The translations under genes were made by a program, and so were the position numbers. DNA of 64,000 nucleotides, taken from contig OU452228.1 in NCBI GenBank assembly GCA_911728455.2, forward strand, positions 5,642,001-5,706,000, written 5' to 3'. Source of the stretch: Marthasterias glacialis. Lineage: Eukaryota; Echinodermata; Asteroidea; Forcipulatida; Asteriidae. The notes under the pieces are model-generated. The model was not told the DNA's origin. It saw only the letters and a list, made by a program, of their open reading frames with translations, and ran no database searches. Positions 41,721-54,439 of the stretch are shown here, in pieces. Each line of letters starts with the position of its first letter. The first letter of the stretch is position 1.

Positions 41721-42598
41721 AAGTTGTGTTATATTTAATATTTTACTGTCCTGCTCTTAAAAACAACATATATTTAAAGGGGAACAGTCATGATCATAGC
41801 AGGTCTGGGGGGAGGGATGAGGGGGGGGGGAGTTCATAACTATGTGTGCATGTTATTTATGTTCATGTGTCATTGTGTAAAATGTAACGGATGGCATGAC
41901 TTTGAGTATTATTGAACCCATTATGGAAAAAAAAATTACATCCAAATTATCATCCTATCATCCTTGTTGAAACAGAATGAGACGAATTATTTAGAGCAAA
42001 AATATGTATTAAAAAAATCAAAGGAAATAAATATAATCTGGCGGGGGATTGCATTTGATATTTAAATCAAAAAAGTATTTTGCGACTATGAATGATAAGC
42101 TGAAAAGTTGAAAAGATTGATCCGAAAACCTTTTTACCTTGCACCCTTGGCAATGCAAAAAAAAGTGGTAAAATAAGGGAAAATGACCAGTACACCATCC
42201 GCCTATTGTGTTCGTTTATTGTGGAACAACGGAGGACGCAGGCTCACTCGTCAAAACCTGAATCATCGTGTGAAAAAAATATATATATTCATACACTGTA
42301 TGAGTTTTCCCAGCCACTTTGGCAAAGTTTTATTCAATTCAACGCCAGGATCATTCAATTCTCTCGAGGACGCCCGCCAATGGCGGAAAAAACACTAGTA
42401 AGAAATCGAAGGGTGGTGCTAGTCTTTTTTTCCGGTCAAAATTTCAACAACAAAAACATGGAGGAAAACGTCACACTTACGATCAAATAATAGCTAAACA
42501 CAAATTTAACAAGGATAAACAGTCAAATGCGTGATTTCCTACAAGTTAATGTGCATTAAAATTAAAACTAGAGATTTAGAGTTTGTGGACAAACTCAC

Positions 42599-45021
42599 GG
42601 TGTTCGGCTTAATTACGTAATTGAAAATTTTAAGGTCAATATTGTGTGCACGTTTCTTGTCTATTTGTGCTATGCTGACGGGCGAAATATTTAGTTGTAC
42701 TTTTTTATCTTTATTCATGAAGGTTTGTCATATGAAACTTCAACTTCCGGTTTGACAGGAACTAAAGGTCAAATGGGGTCACACCTTGTGCATGGTATCT
42801 AGAATTGTCAGAGAGCTTTAAATTGATGTAACGATTATTAATGTACCACGTTTCATTAATAAGGTACATATTTTTGTAGTACAAACTTTTACTTCCGGTT
42901 TCGACCGGAAGTGAAGGTCAAATGAGGTCACACTTTGTAAATATTTGTAGAATCGTCGAGGGGCTTTAAAATTAAGTTATACAATTAATATACAAATTTA
43001 CGTAATTCAGAATCGATTTTTCATAACAAAACTACTACTTCCGGTTTCGACCGGAAGTGAAGGTCAAATGGGGTCACACCCTGTGTAAGATTTGTTTAGT
43101 ACTTCAAGACCTTTCATATGGTGTAAAGATCATGTATGTAGCATGTATTATTCTTAAGATATGATTATTTTAGTATAAAACTTCAATTTAATGTAATGAC
43201 GTCATCGATGACGTCATCATTCCCAAAATTTTGCTTTGTCTTATACACACTGTGGTCTAAGTATGTAGTAAGTATCAAGTCCGTACATGCTTTAGTTTTT
43301 GAGATAGCAAAATAATTTTTTTTCGACCTCGTGTATCAATTTCGTTGTGACGTAGCTATGACGTCATATATCACATTTCTAGATTGGTCTTGAGCTAAAG
43401 AAAATATTATTTATTGAAAGTTAGTTGATATTTTTAATCACTTAGGCTTTAGAGCCCCAAATAACATGAACTTTAACTTTAACTTCCGGTTTCTACCGGA
43501 AGTAAAGGTCAAATGGGGTCACGGTGTGCATACAATTTGTCCCACATCACAAGACCTTTCATATGCATTAAAGATTTTGAATGTAGCATTTGCCGTTCTT
43601 GAATTATTAAATTTTTGAATTATTTAACGTTTATTTAACGTCATGACGTCATCAATGACGTCATCATTCCAAAAAAGTTTCTGTATCATCCACTCACTAA
43701 TATGTTTGTACATGGTAAGTTTCAAGTTCATACAAGCTTAACTTTTTGAGAAAATTTGTGGACAAGTTTCGACGACTAAGAAAGCCCAGAAAAAAAAATT
43801 ATCCGTTTCAACCGGAAGTAAGGGTCAAATAGGGTCACATCTTCAACACAATTTTTAGAATGGTTAACGAGCTTTCAGATGAAGTAATGATTATTAATGA
43901 ATTCTGTTTTGTTATTGAAAAATAATCTTTTTGAAAAATAAAATTTCAACTTCCTCTTTCGACCGGAAGTCAAGGTCAAATGGGGTCACAAACTGTGTAA
44001 GATGTGCAGAGTAATTGAAGATCTTTGATATGGTGCAAAGATCTTGTATGTATCATTTACGGTTCTTCAGATATGAATTTTTGAAATATTAAACATTAAC
44101 TTATTGTAATGACGTCATCGATGACGTCATCATCCAGAAAAAACAGTGCAGTTTACTGCACAGTAAAGTTGAAGGTAATAGTAAGTTTCAAGACTGTACC
44201 TCGTTTAGTTAATGACCTATGAATCTTTTTATATGTTAACTTCAACTTCCGGTTTCGACCGGAAGTAAAGGTCAAATGGGGTCACACTTTCTGTAAGACA
44301 TGTAGACTGGTTAAAGTGTTTGCAGATGAAGTAATGGTTATTACTATAGCCTGTTTTTTATTGAAATAGGATTTTTTGGAAAAATGACATTTTAACTTCC
44401 GGTTTCGACCGGAAGTCAAGGTCAAATGGGGTCACACACTGTGTAAGATTTGTAGAGTAATCGAAAAGCTTTCATATGGTGCAAAGATCTTGTATGTAAC
44501 ATATACGGTTCTTCAGATATGGATTTTTTAAATATTAAACTTTGATTTAATATAATGACGCAATCAATGACGTCATCTTTTACGGCCAGAAGACAATGTC
44601 AAACTGGTATTATGTCTGTGCCAAAGTTTGAGCAGGCTAACCGATCTTCAAACTGTCATTCAAATTTTGACAATATCATTAGCAGTTCTTGAGATATGAT
44701 TTTTTGAAATTTTGAACTTCCGGTTTCGACCGGAAGTAAAAGTCAAATGAGGTCAAGTTGTGCACGACAATTAAAGGTCATTACAAGAACTTTTATGTTT
44801 TGAAAGAATCTTGTACGTAGCTTTTCTGGTTCTCAAGATATTAATTTTCTAATTATTAATGGTTTATTTAGCATAATGACGTCATCAATGACGTCATCAT
44901 TCTAAAAAAGTTGCGGTTTCATCTACTAACTATGGTTCATGTTCCTGATAAGTTTCAAGTTCATATAAGCTTTACTTTTGTTAAAAATCGACGGAGAAGG
45001 TTCGCTGATAAGAATACGAGG

Positions 45022-45057
<36 letters not shown>

Positions 45058-45096
45058 TAACAATAACAATAGGTTTTCGGCTCAATGCCGAACACC
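42599..45096. mobile_element. 2.5-kb nonautonomous element of ETS/DR4/CRE-like repeat units
   Basis: Bounded by ggtgttcggc (42599-42608) and its inverse gccgaacacc (45087-45096). Inside are about nine copies of a module acttccggtttcgaccggaa followed by gt(g/a)aaggtcaaatggggtca: near 42742, 42891, 43036, 43481, 43803, 43951, 44245, 44395, 44716. About 155-160 bp after several of these come paired palindromes tgacgtcatcgatgacgtca (43195, 43643, 44108, 44554 degraded, 44876, and a single one near 43355). A run of about 36 A lies at 45020-45056, before the right end. No open frame of interest. Class not identified. Confidence 0.8.
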
Positions 45097-47900
45097 TAAT
45101 TATCGCAATGTTGATGCACATTCGTCTGAACCGGCTGGTGGGGTTGATGTTTCAGTCAGTTTCATTAATATGGACAAACATAGTTTCGACGTTTTTCAAA
45201 CATCTTTTCAGAATGTTCCTGCATGTCTGATTGTCCGTATTTTTTATAAAAGGCTCTCAGCCTAAATTATATCTGACGTCTTAAACCCATAAATGCATAC
45301 CTTTCTTTCTTTCATAAAGTTTTCAGACATTATAAAATGAAGGAACATTTAAGAAATTACCCAAGTGCCCTCTATCATAAAAATGTCACTCATAGATATA
45401 TACATATATATTTGTGCGCTCATACTGTTATATTATGGTACAAAGGGGGAAACCCAGTTGAAAAAGAAAATTCAACAACCTTATGATTTCATTATGAATT
45501 GTGACACAACCCATCTTTGTTACATATAAATTACAAAAAGGCAAAGAATAAAAACATTAACAAAAATAAATTGCTAAAATTTACCGGAAAAAACTATAGG
45601 GACCCCCCCCGATTTCCTTCAGAAGAACGGTCTGCTGTCAACCATGGAGGTAGAAAAAAAATTCTACCTCCATGTATCAACTAGCTAAAATTGACCCTCG
45701 CTCGATGGCTAAAAAACTTCTTACAATGAAGGGGTATTATTAATTAATAATTGTCATTCATCAAAACATAAAGTTCAGCTCTTTGTAAAAGCACCTGTTT
45801 CCTATGGTAACCAAGTACTAGTAAACAATGATTTGAACTAAAAAATGAGACACTGTAGGCTGATGCTGCGAGCTGTTTAAAAATTGTCAAACTGCAGAGT
45901 TCTTGACATCTCCACAAATTCCGAACGGCACAGTTGCACCTAGGCAAATCAAGGGAAAGTGTTTAAAGGGAGAATATGAGTTGAAGGGGGAGGGTTACCT
46001 TGTCCAAGTGGGGGTAAAAAAGCAAGAGATCAGCTTGGCGTCCAAACTATGGGCGGGCACCCGCCAAGAAATGCAAAACGCACGGTGCTGCCATCATGGT
46101 AATAAGGTTGAGATGATTTTTTTATTGGTTGAGAAGCAGACGCAAGCATGCAGTCGGGATGATTTTTACACGTTGTTCATTCCAACTGATGGATAGCCAT
46201 TGAGGCTTGATTTGGTCTTACAAATCAATTTAAACAAATTCTGATGAGTCGATTAAAAACATTTGTAAAGATTCATTCAAAGTTCATTAGTAATAGCAGA
46301 GATGAAACTAATCTAATATGGCTAACAATGTAGGCAATATAACACAATTATTATTCTATTACACAAAACTTAAACTGTAATGATATACATTTCCTATATC
46401 CATAGTTCTCAAAAAACTAATCGCCGGCATCCCTAAATTGTTTCTGCGAGAACGATTGGTCGAGCGAAGATGTAAGTTAGTTATATATCAACAGAGGGCG
46501 CATTTCAGACGACCGTGCGTCCGACGATCCAGGCAGTACATCCACTACTGATAAGTCCAGCTGACTAACCGTCACACACTGATGATTTATAACATGGATT
46601 TTCCTTCCTCCATGTTTATAACGACCAGTGGAACCCCACCACACTTTCTGTACGAAAAACGATGTTGAACGCAAACTCTGGGGAATTTTCTCAATATTTA
46701 GTTTGCACATTCTCAACATGCTTTTGCCTCGTTTTGGGTCCCCAAGTGGCTCTGGTTATCACACAAAGACATCCCCTGTCAGCTGCAGTAGGTATTCCAG
46801 AATTGTGGAATCGCCTCTGCATGAACTGAAAATAAATGACTGAGGAAGTTTTAATGATTTCTGTCAACCTAGAATTTGATGTTTAATGATCAATATTTTC
46901 GTTTATCTCCCTGAGGTGCCCTAAACTAATTTTGGTTTAAAAATTCTGTTTTTTCTCTCTTCTTTAGACCAAACCGTATACATCTTATCTAGTTGAGTTC
47001 ATTCATGGTGGATTCAACCACAGATTCTTCCCTCCATGATGTTCAAAATAAAGATGATTTTGATTTAAAGCTTGCGTGTTCCGCAGTTACATTATATTTT
47101 CACAGGGAGAGGGGGGGGGGGGACCAAGAAAAAACAGATCGATCTCAAGATTGAGGTGTTCGATCTTCAGATTAAGCTGCTAGCTCAGTGATATTTAGAT
47201 ATTATTGAGCAAAGTCTTGAGGTTTTACCTGATTATTAAAACCTATGCATCTTTTTCTCATCTTTTAAATGATTGGTTACATTAGTAAAAGGAATCAAGT
47301 CAATCATCTACCACACCCACCCGTGAGTTATAGTATAAGTTTAACAACACGTGATTTGTCGTGGCAAATTCTCCAAACCCACCCCCTGTATCATCCAAAA
47401 CTTGGAGTACAATAACCGTAACATGAATATTCATAAGGTACAATACCTTGTATGCGCGTACCGACCTGATGCTATGGCAAAGTGCATGGTGCCTTGACTC
47501 CCATTAAAAAGGTGTGCATTCAATCAGTGAAAAAAACAAAAAATAGTCTGACGTTTCAAGCAGTGCGTGTGGCAGCAGCACGGCGGTGGTACGGCAAGGG
47601 GATTGCAGAGAGACCGAACGATCGTCGATGTGTACTCGCCGTAGAGCGCTTAATATTTACCACAATTTGGACTCATTTTGAGCAAATTCTGGACAAAGTT
47701 ATTGGATCCATGTATATTTTAATTATTGTAGATTGAGGTCTGTTCACAGTGTCCGGGAATACATTTGTTGGTGTTGGAGCTAGCTGGCAGCGGGATTAGT
47801 CTTTTTCAAATCTACGTTTTGTTTGGCCAACAATTCATGAATGTTGATCAACAACAGTCTCACCAGTAAATAGCAGCAGTGTGCAGTCAAATAATACGAG
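45097..47900. other. Intergenic region upstream of DCHS, no confident gene
   Basis: Contains a short snap-back palindrome catggaggtagaa / ttctacctccatg (45641-45673), possible orphan terminal exons at 46968-47039 (+) and 46759-46825 (-), and a CpG-containing stretch at about 47565-47660 that could belong to a promoter. Short open frames at 45903-46196 and 46628-46843 have no recognisable product. Confidence 0.4.
46968..47052 (+). other. Possible orphan terminal exon with poly(A) signal
   Basis: A strong acceptor (ttttttctctcttctttag, ending at 46967) leads into 23 open codons (TKPYTSYLVEFIHGG... to ...RFFPP), then TGA at 47037-47039, AATAAA at 47047-47052 and a GT-rich stretch. No upstream exon that would join it was found, and the peptide is not recognised. 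It could be the end of a noncoding or unannotated transcript, or chance. Confidence 0.25.
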
Positions 47901-47945
47901 ATGGCGATGACTAGCTCGGTTTGTAGCATGGCTGGTTAACATACG
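47901..47945 (+). other. Probable 5' leader exon end of DCHS with a small upstream ORF
   Basis: A good donor ACG/GTAAGT follows 47945. The preceding sequence contains a 12-codon ORF (47901-47939, MAMTSSVCSMAG). The next plausible acceptor before the DCHS start codon is aaccaacag ending at 49029. Inference: a 5' UTR exon spliced to the coding exon. Confidence 0.4.
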
Positions 47946-48702
47946 GTAAGTACAATTTCAAGATAACTTTTCAGATATAATTGTTTAATTTTACAATAAG
48001 TCTTACTTGAATGCAAAATGTCTGATTGTTTATATTAATTATAAAAAAATAAACCAGCACTCAGTCTGTCACTCAGTAGAGCGGCCCAGAACCAGATCTC
48101 ATCTGGGCCCAATTTTAGTAAGACTAAGAAAAGAGTTTACTGAACCCATACGCTTTTTTAACATTTGGATATTACATATAGTTAACGCAAAAATGTCTTA
48201 CCACTGGCACTAACTAGGCATTTAGCAATACTATGAAAATGGCCCCTTTTTAGTTGAATTAAGTTGAGTGCTTGCAATTGTGTCATTTTCATTTTTATTT
48301 TTGTTTTTGGTTGGCCCTAAATTAAAATTTCACAATTAACCCTTACCGTGTTCATAGTAGTTCTGTAAAGTCATTTATTATCTTATTGTGTTGTGAGCCT
48401 CCAAGTCCAAGTAATTATTGTTTCAGAAAACATCTAATAAATGTCACATTCACTTGTTGACTGATTATGACTTAAGAATCATATCTGGATTATTTTAGGC
48501 CAATTATGTACTAAAGATGCTTTTTGTCACAATGAACAAAAAAGTGGCAGTTTGATGGGGAATTTGTTTTGTTTCTTTCAGTCACAAATTCATGGTTAAG
48601 TATGGACCATTTCCACAAATTGATCATTTTCAGTCAATTAATTTATTGAATTACGATTAATTTATTGAACTTGGTTTTAATTTAAACAGCACTCTTTTTA
48701 AA

Positions 48703-48826
48703 TCAGAGACTTTTGAGACGATAGCGGGTTCCACAGAACGGTCCTTTTCCATTGTTCTCAGCGATGAAAACAATGGAAAAGGACTGGTCTGTGGAACGCC
48801 CGCTATCGTCTCAAAAGCCTCCCATT
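48703..48826. mobile_element. Near-perfect hairpin MITE upstream of DCHS
   Basis: agacttttgagacgatagcg..tccacagaacggtcctttt and its inverse (aaaaggactggtctgtgga..cgctatcgtctcaaaagcct) with a short loop around tctcagcgatga. About 57 bp per arm. Diverged relatives near 52417 and 21590 share gagacttttgagac or agcggtccttttc. Confidence 0.85.
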
Positions 48827-49378
48827 GCTTCCAAGTGATTTGTGCAATAGCTATGACCAGCAGTATTGCATTCCGGCAATTTCAAATTAGTCTCACTGGT
48901 CTGCGCTAATTCTTAAATCAACATTGTTACAATCAAAGTTGTATTTCAAAATATGAAATTGTCATCATAAGCTTACAAAAATCATCTTTTGAATTGTTGA
49001 TGTACATTTTGAATGTGTTTAACCAACAGGGTGTTTGGATGCATACTAAGCAATCTGGTGTGTGTTGGACAAGAATCCTGTCCCCCTGCATTAGCGTTAA
49101 AAGAAGACAAAGAGTCCATTGTATCTCACACATATTGCAATCCAAGAACAAGCAAGCCCATTCCTCAGGAGCGTTGGAGTTAAGGAAAGGAAAAGAAAGT
49201 GACCATTTGCTATGAAGTAACCTGCAAGTCAACAGCGATTCCATTGGAATCCAACGCTTACATGGTGTTGAAGATGAAGGATAATCTATTTGACCCGAAG
49301 ATGGCATCCATACCATGTGTTGGGTGTCACCGAACCAATAACAAGGTAGCCTTTAAACCATGGAAATCCAGAAGTAAA

Positions 49379-51079
49379 ATGACTTCAGTTTTCATCTTGT
49401 TAATATGTATTTCCGTGTGCCATGGCCAACCGCCAACAGAACTCAATTACAACATTGAGGAAGGGTTACCAGCAGGATCCATCGTTGGAGACATCAGTAT
49501 TGATCAGAGTGTATCAGGACCTTACCTTGTTTTACTGATTCCAGAACAAACCTTTGAGATGTCAAGTCAAGGCGTCATACGGACTAAAGTACCACTAGAT
49601 CATGAGGAGGAGTCGTTTTTCAGCTTTATTGCTATACCTGTGTCAAGTAGTACCACACAGATTTATATTAAAATCACAGTGACTGATGTCAATGATAACT
49701 ATCCTGTCTTCCTGAACCTGGAAACACATCTTGATCTGTCCGAAGCCACTCCTGTAAGTGCCAAACTATCCTTAGACTCTGCCACCGATCGTGATGAAGG
49801 AGTATTTAGTACCCAAGGATACAGGATTCTAACTGGTAATGAGGATGGCACTTTTATCTTGGAGTTCCGGAGAGCACCAAACGGTGAAGTCTTTCTTGAT
49901 TTGGTTGTTCACCAGAGCCTCGATCGTGAGACGACCTCTAATTACAGCCTCGTCATCGAGGCATATGATGGTGCTACTCCTCCCAAGACAGGAAACATGA
50001 CGCTAAACATCAACATTTTGGATATTAATGATAACCCACCAATTTTCAGCCCAACACATTATAGTGCAACTGTAAACGAGACTTTAGCGATTGGGACGAA
50101 GATATTGCGAGTAACGGCCTTTGATGCTGATGAAGGTGTGAATGGAGCTGTGATCTATGAAGTACTTCGTCAAAGTGATCCAGAAGAACTCTTCCGTGTA
50201 GATCCAATCACCGGCTGGCTTTATCTGAATAAAGCTTTAGATTATGAGACAACTTCTTCTAAAGTCATTGTGATTTCTGCCAGAGACAATGCTACCCAAC
50301 CAGAAAGAAGTAATGCCTTTGTAACCATCTCGGTTCTCAACGTTAACGAGCAACCCCCCACGATAAACATAGTCTTCCTGAGTGGAAATGGCGAGCCTAA
50401 AATTTCAGAGGCGGCATCTCCTGGAGAATTTGTGGCTCGTGTTTCAGTCAATGATGCTGATGATGGTGAACTTACTAACGTCAATGTGACGCTTGTTGGC
50501 GGGGAGGGACAGTTTGGTGTCATAACCAGCAACAATATCATTTATCTCATCTGTCTTCAACGGCCGCTGGATCGAGAACTTGTTCCAAGTTATGATCTGT
50601 CCATCCACGCCCATGACTTCGGCACTCCACCACTTTATTCCCGACAAAACATCACCATATACGTTGAAGACATCAATGACAACCCGCCCATATTTGAAGA
50701 AGTTGAATACAGTGCATCAATTCTTGAGATCGTTGACGTTGGATCCATGGTGAAGCAAGTTCATGCAGATGATGCAGATGCTGGTAGTAACGCTGCTTTA
50801 ACGTACCGCATCCTCGACACAGCGGGGTCCTATTCAAACTGGTTTCAAATCCATCCAGTTTCAGGCCTGATCACAACCAAGGAACTCGTAGATCGAGAGG
50901 TTCAAGAGATAGTGACCTTCATAGTGGAAGCTAGGGATTCTGGAGAGCCATCTTTAGCTGCCAATGTGTCGGTAACTGTTACACTCCGTGATGTGAACGA
51001 TAATCAGCCACAGTTCCTTATGTCATCATATAATGCCAGCATACCCGAAGATACAGACATTGGTTCCTGTTTTTTACAG
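49379..51079 (+). CDS. DCHS1: Dachsous-type cadherin (protocadherin-16-like), first coding exon, partial
   Basis: 567 codons from ATG 49379, ending at TTA CAG/GTAAGC (phase 0). Residues 1-16 form a signal peptide (MTSVFILLICISVCHG). Five extracellular cadherin repeats follow with calcium-binding motifs DVNDNYP (103-109), DINDNPP (215-221), NVNEQPP (321-327), DINDNPP (431-437), DVNDNQP (538-544), plus LDRE and DADEG motifs; EC6 starts at YNASIPEDTDIGSCFLQ. It aligns by eye with human DCHS1 over this whole length, notably IVFLSGNGEPKISEAA and VGGEGQF..IIYLICL. Known role: ligand of Fat cadherins in planar polarity and Hippo-linked growth control, at the cell surface. The frame is open upstream to 49199, but the signal peptide fixes the start. 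The remaining ~20 repeats, membrane segment and tail lie beyond the window; the vertebrate 1/2 split probably postdates this gene. Confidence 0.92.
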
Positions 51080-54000
51080 GTAAGCAATTGTATTTAAACT
51101 ATAAACTAAAATTGTTTTTTTTCTTGTGAATTATGTAGGGCTGAACATAACCAGGTGAACAAAATAATTTGTCCAGGGTTTTGACCATGCACAAGCTAGC
51201 GTATCGGGCCGATATGCGTGAATTTAACACAGGAGTTACGGCCAATACGCAAACAAAATGTATATATATATTTTTATCTTTTTTTACTTTTAAGATCAAA
51301 TTCACAAAAAAAACCATAACATAAAACCATTTGAAATGCTCCAGGTTGCACAGTAGAGCTTTTCAAACCAAACAAACACATAAACATCAAATAAAAGCAT
51401 TCCTAGGACCTGGTTTCAAATCAGCATGCTTCAGCCACACTTGCAAAATTTGGGTCCAGAGTGCCCCTCTCCCCCCCCCCCCCCCCCAGTTTTAAAAAAT
51501 CCTTGTGAGAACCCTGCTGCCTTCTTTAACATTAGACTCTGAGTGAGTTCATAGTTCGCTTGCCATTGAGTTATGAATTTGTCTTATTAACTGTGTGTGA
51601 TTGCTTGTTCAGGAAGTCGTTGGCTTCAACCACTTTCCACTTTATGCGTTATCAATCTATTTAGATTAGATCCAGGAAATAGCCTGGACCCATTATGCTT
51701 GGAAATGATACAGCAAGTAAACCCCTTTTTAAAAATGCATATTGTCGTCTGACTAAAATCTTATACTGCACCCGAACCTGAAAGTCAGTAATGTCAGATT
51801 ACATGCAAAATTTAGTTACAAATGGAACACAATTTAGTTTCTTTGATTAAGTGAAATCCCTTTGATTTTATGAAGTTTCTCTTTCTGAATAAGCACATCA
51901 CTTCAATAGTATGTTTTTGGGTAAGTTAATGCTCGTTTTGCCAATAGCAGCTACAGCCTACAGGTATATGTAGCACTAACTTAACTAGGGGATAGCATCA
52001 GTCAGTAAGACCTTTATTCTCTTTATTCTACTGGCCAATTCACTGTTTCCAAACAACAGCTTTTGTCATCATTTGATCCTACTGAGTGATCTGTCACAAC
52101 ACTGTGTCTGGGATAAAGCAGGCTCATAAAACCCCTATTATTCGTCTCCATTTAAAACACAATGTGGGATGGTTGATCAGCCTGATGGAACTATAAAGGA
52201 CCCAAGCTTTTACCATTGATTAAAATACCAAGAAAGATCCTGCACAGTCATGCAGTAATATCAAGGCAGTAATTTATCTCCAGTTTTATTTAATTGAACA
52301 CTGTGGACACCTTGTGAATGCTCCCCTGTGATCAGTATAAAAAAGGTCCACCTTAAATTCTGTCACCTTCAAGAAGAAACTTTTAAATCTGACCTTACAT
52401 TGTTTTTGTACAAATGAGAGACTTTTGAGACTCTGGTGGCAGCAGACACAGTGGTCCTTTTTGATGGTTCTAAGCATGCGCGCACATGCTCAGTATTGCG
52501 CGGATAGTTCTGAGCATGCATACTACTGGTGAGAACTGTGAAAAAGTCTCCTATTATTCTGTCGGCTGTACACAAGTTGTAGAACAAAGCATGTTTTCTA
52601 AAGAATGGAGTGCCCACATTGTTCAACTGAAGTCACCATTTATACAGTTTGATGTTAATGATGTTTCTTGAAGACCGTTTGAATTACATATTTTACAGAA
52701 CCATATGAAACCATACCTTATTTCCAATCTAGTGATGTGGTTGGACGGGAACTAAATACGGAACTTAACTAATTTGTTGACATTCTTGTGTCTTAGATCT
52801 GTCCTCTCACAAAATGACTTTGTATCGTAACCTTCCCTTGGGATAGAATCAAGCCAATATCTTGTTTCACTCTAGGTCATGACCTTTGATATAAATTGAC
52901 CTCAAGAATACTTTTATCGGCTGGTTTAGTAATACCTCAGATTTATGATTAACAAGTGTTCAGTAAAAATATTAGTCTCAAGATGATGTAGTCAAGAACT
53001 TTCTGGAAAGTTTCTCCCATTATCGGAGTGGGTTGTGTTATAATTCTTTTGAAAAGAGTCAACTTCAATTGAATAATACACTTACTAGCGGTTTTTAACC
53101 TCATTTGTTGAGAACTTTCATTCTTAATTATTGAACAGTTTTCACCATGGAATTTTTATAAAGCTTCTTTGGAAAATTGTGTAATTTTTTTGAGAAATTA
53201 TTGGGTAGCCCTGGTATGTTTAAAACTGTTATAAACTGCACCATTTCAGAGGAAGTATTCACGTTAAATGCAGGATGATTGGACTCAACCAGAATAAAAA
53301 CTTAAAAATGTGTTCCTTCTAATCACCAACGATTTCCTCATCAGTCTTGTCTCGAACATATGAAGATATTGTGTTGTACATTCATTACTACTATAACAAA
53401 TTCATCTTTTTCTAAGTGTTTCACAGTTAATGCGAACATGATACATGTACATGTAACAATGTATTAAATGTCACCCCAGACAACATTCATGTGTGCCAGG
53501 TCAAACAATTCACAATTTCAAGCTACATACTTGAACTATATTCTGTAGGCCATACTGTATTATTTTCACCATTTGAACTACCAGACTCTGTACATGCATT
53601 ATTGATCTTCCTGTAGCTTGATGTAAAAAAAAAAATCAACCATGATTTTCACAGTGGGTTCATAACACTTGGATATTATTTAGTGTTAGCTTTCTGGCAT
53701 TCAAGATCCCATGCGAACTGCTTATTTGGTTTAATCCCTGAATATGATAGAGCCTTACATGGCCCATTGTTAAGACTAGCTTACTCCAATGCCCTAGTGG
53801 CTTTCCCATGGGAACTGTGTTTGCCCAGTAGTATACCTTTTGAAGCTATTTTATTGTTAGGAATTCCACGGCTCTGTTTGCGCTCAAGAGCCGTTGTGCC
53901 GTTCAATAGACAGGAATGTATAAAGGTGCAGACTACATGGAGAAGATGCAATGTCTTAAAAAGAGACTAGCAGTGCCTGTGTGCCCCACTGAACAAATCT

Positions 54001-54439
54001 TTTTAAATATTTTGAATAATAATGCGTATCACATTATGCTTTTTTTTTATAGCAGGTAGTAGTGGTTGACGTACGTCATCCACTCCTGTTGCTATCGTAT
54101 AAAGTAGTGGTTTTGTACTGCATACTCTTTCTTATTTATAACTGAGTGTTCATAATATCTTTAAGGCAGGTTAGAGAAGCTGGATGAAATGAGTCATTCT
54201 ATTGGAGTGTTAATGGTCAATATTCAGAGTGTGTGGTGGTAGGTTTCCTGTCATAAAATGTTGTTTATAAATGAGATGAAAGACACTATAAAGAGCTTGG
54301 ATTTAACCTCTGTGCTTAATATTGACATTACTCTATCCATTTATAAATATATCCCATACTCTATCCATGTTATGATGTAGTATTTAAGAAGTGTACTGGG
54401 ACTACTGGTGTCTCTGGATGCATGATGAACACCCTGGTT

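Larger units (their letters stand above)
39637..42598. other. Intergenic region after GATB, no gene seen
   Basis: Holds a SINE (40494-40835), a G/A-rich tract (40405-40460), a candidate AATAAA at 40387, an inverted-repeat element with ttatcacacacgtgc / gcacttgtgtgataa ends (41605-41720) and AT-rich sequence. No exon-like open frame with plausible splice sites was recognised on either strand. Confidence 0.5.

Noticed and set aside
45903-46196. 97-codon plus-strand open frame upstream of DCHS
   Set aside because: Low-complexity composition, no family recognised, and no splice sites that would extend it.
53683-53970. 95-codon open frame in the DCHS intron
   Set aside because: No cadherin motif, no matching splice sites and no recognised family; probably chance.
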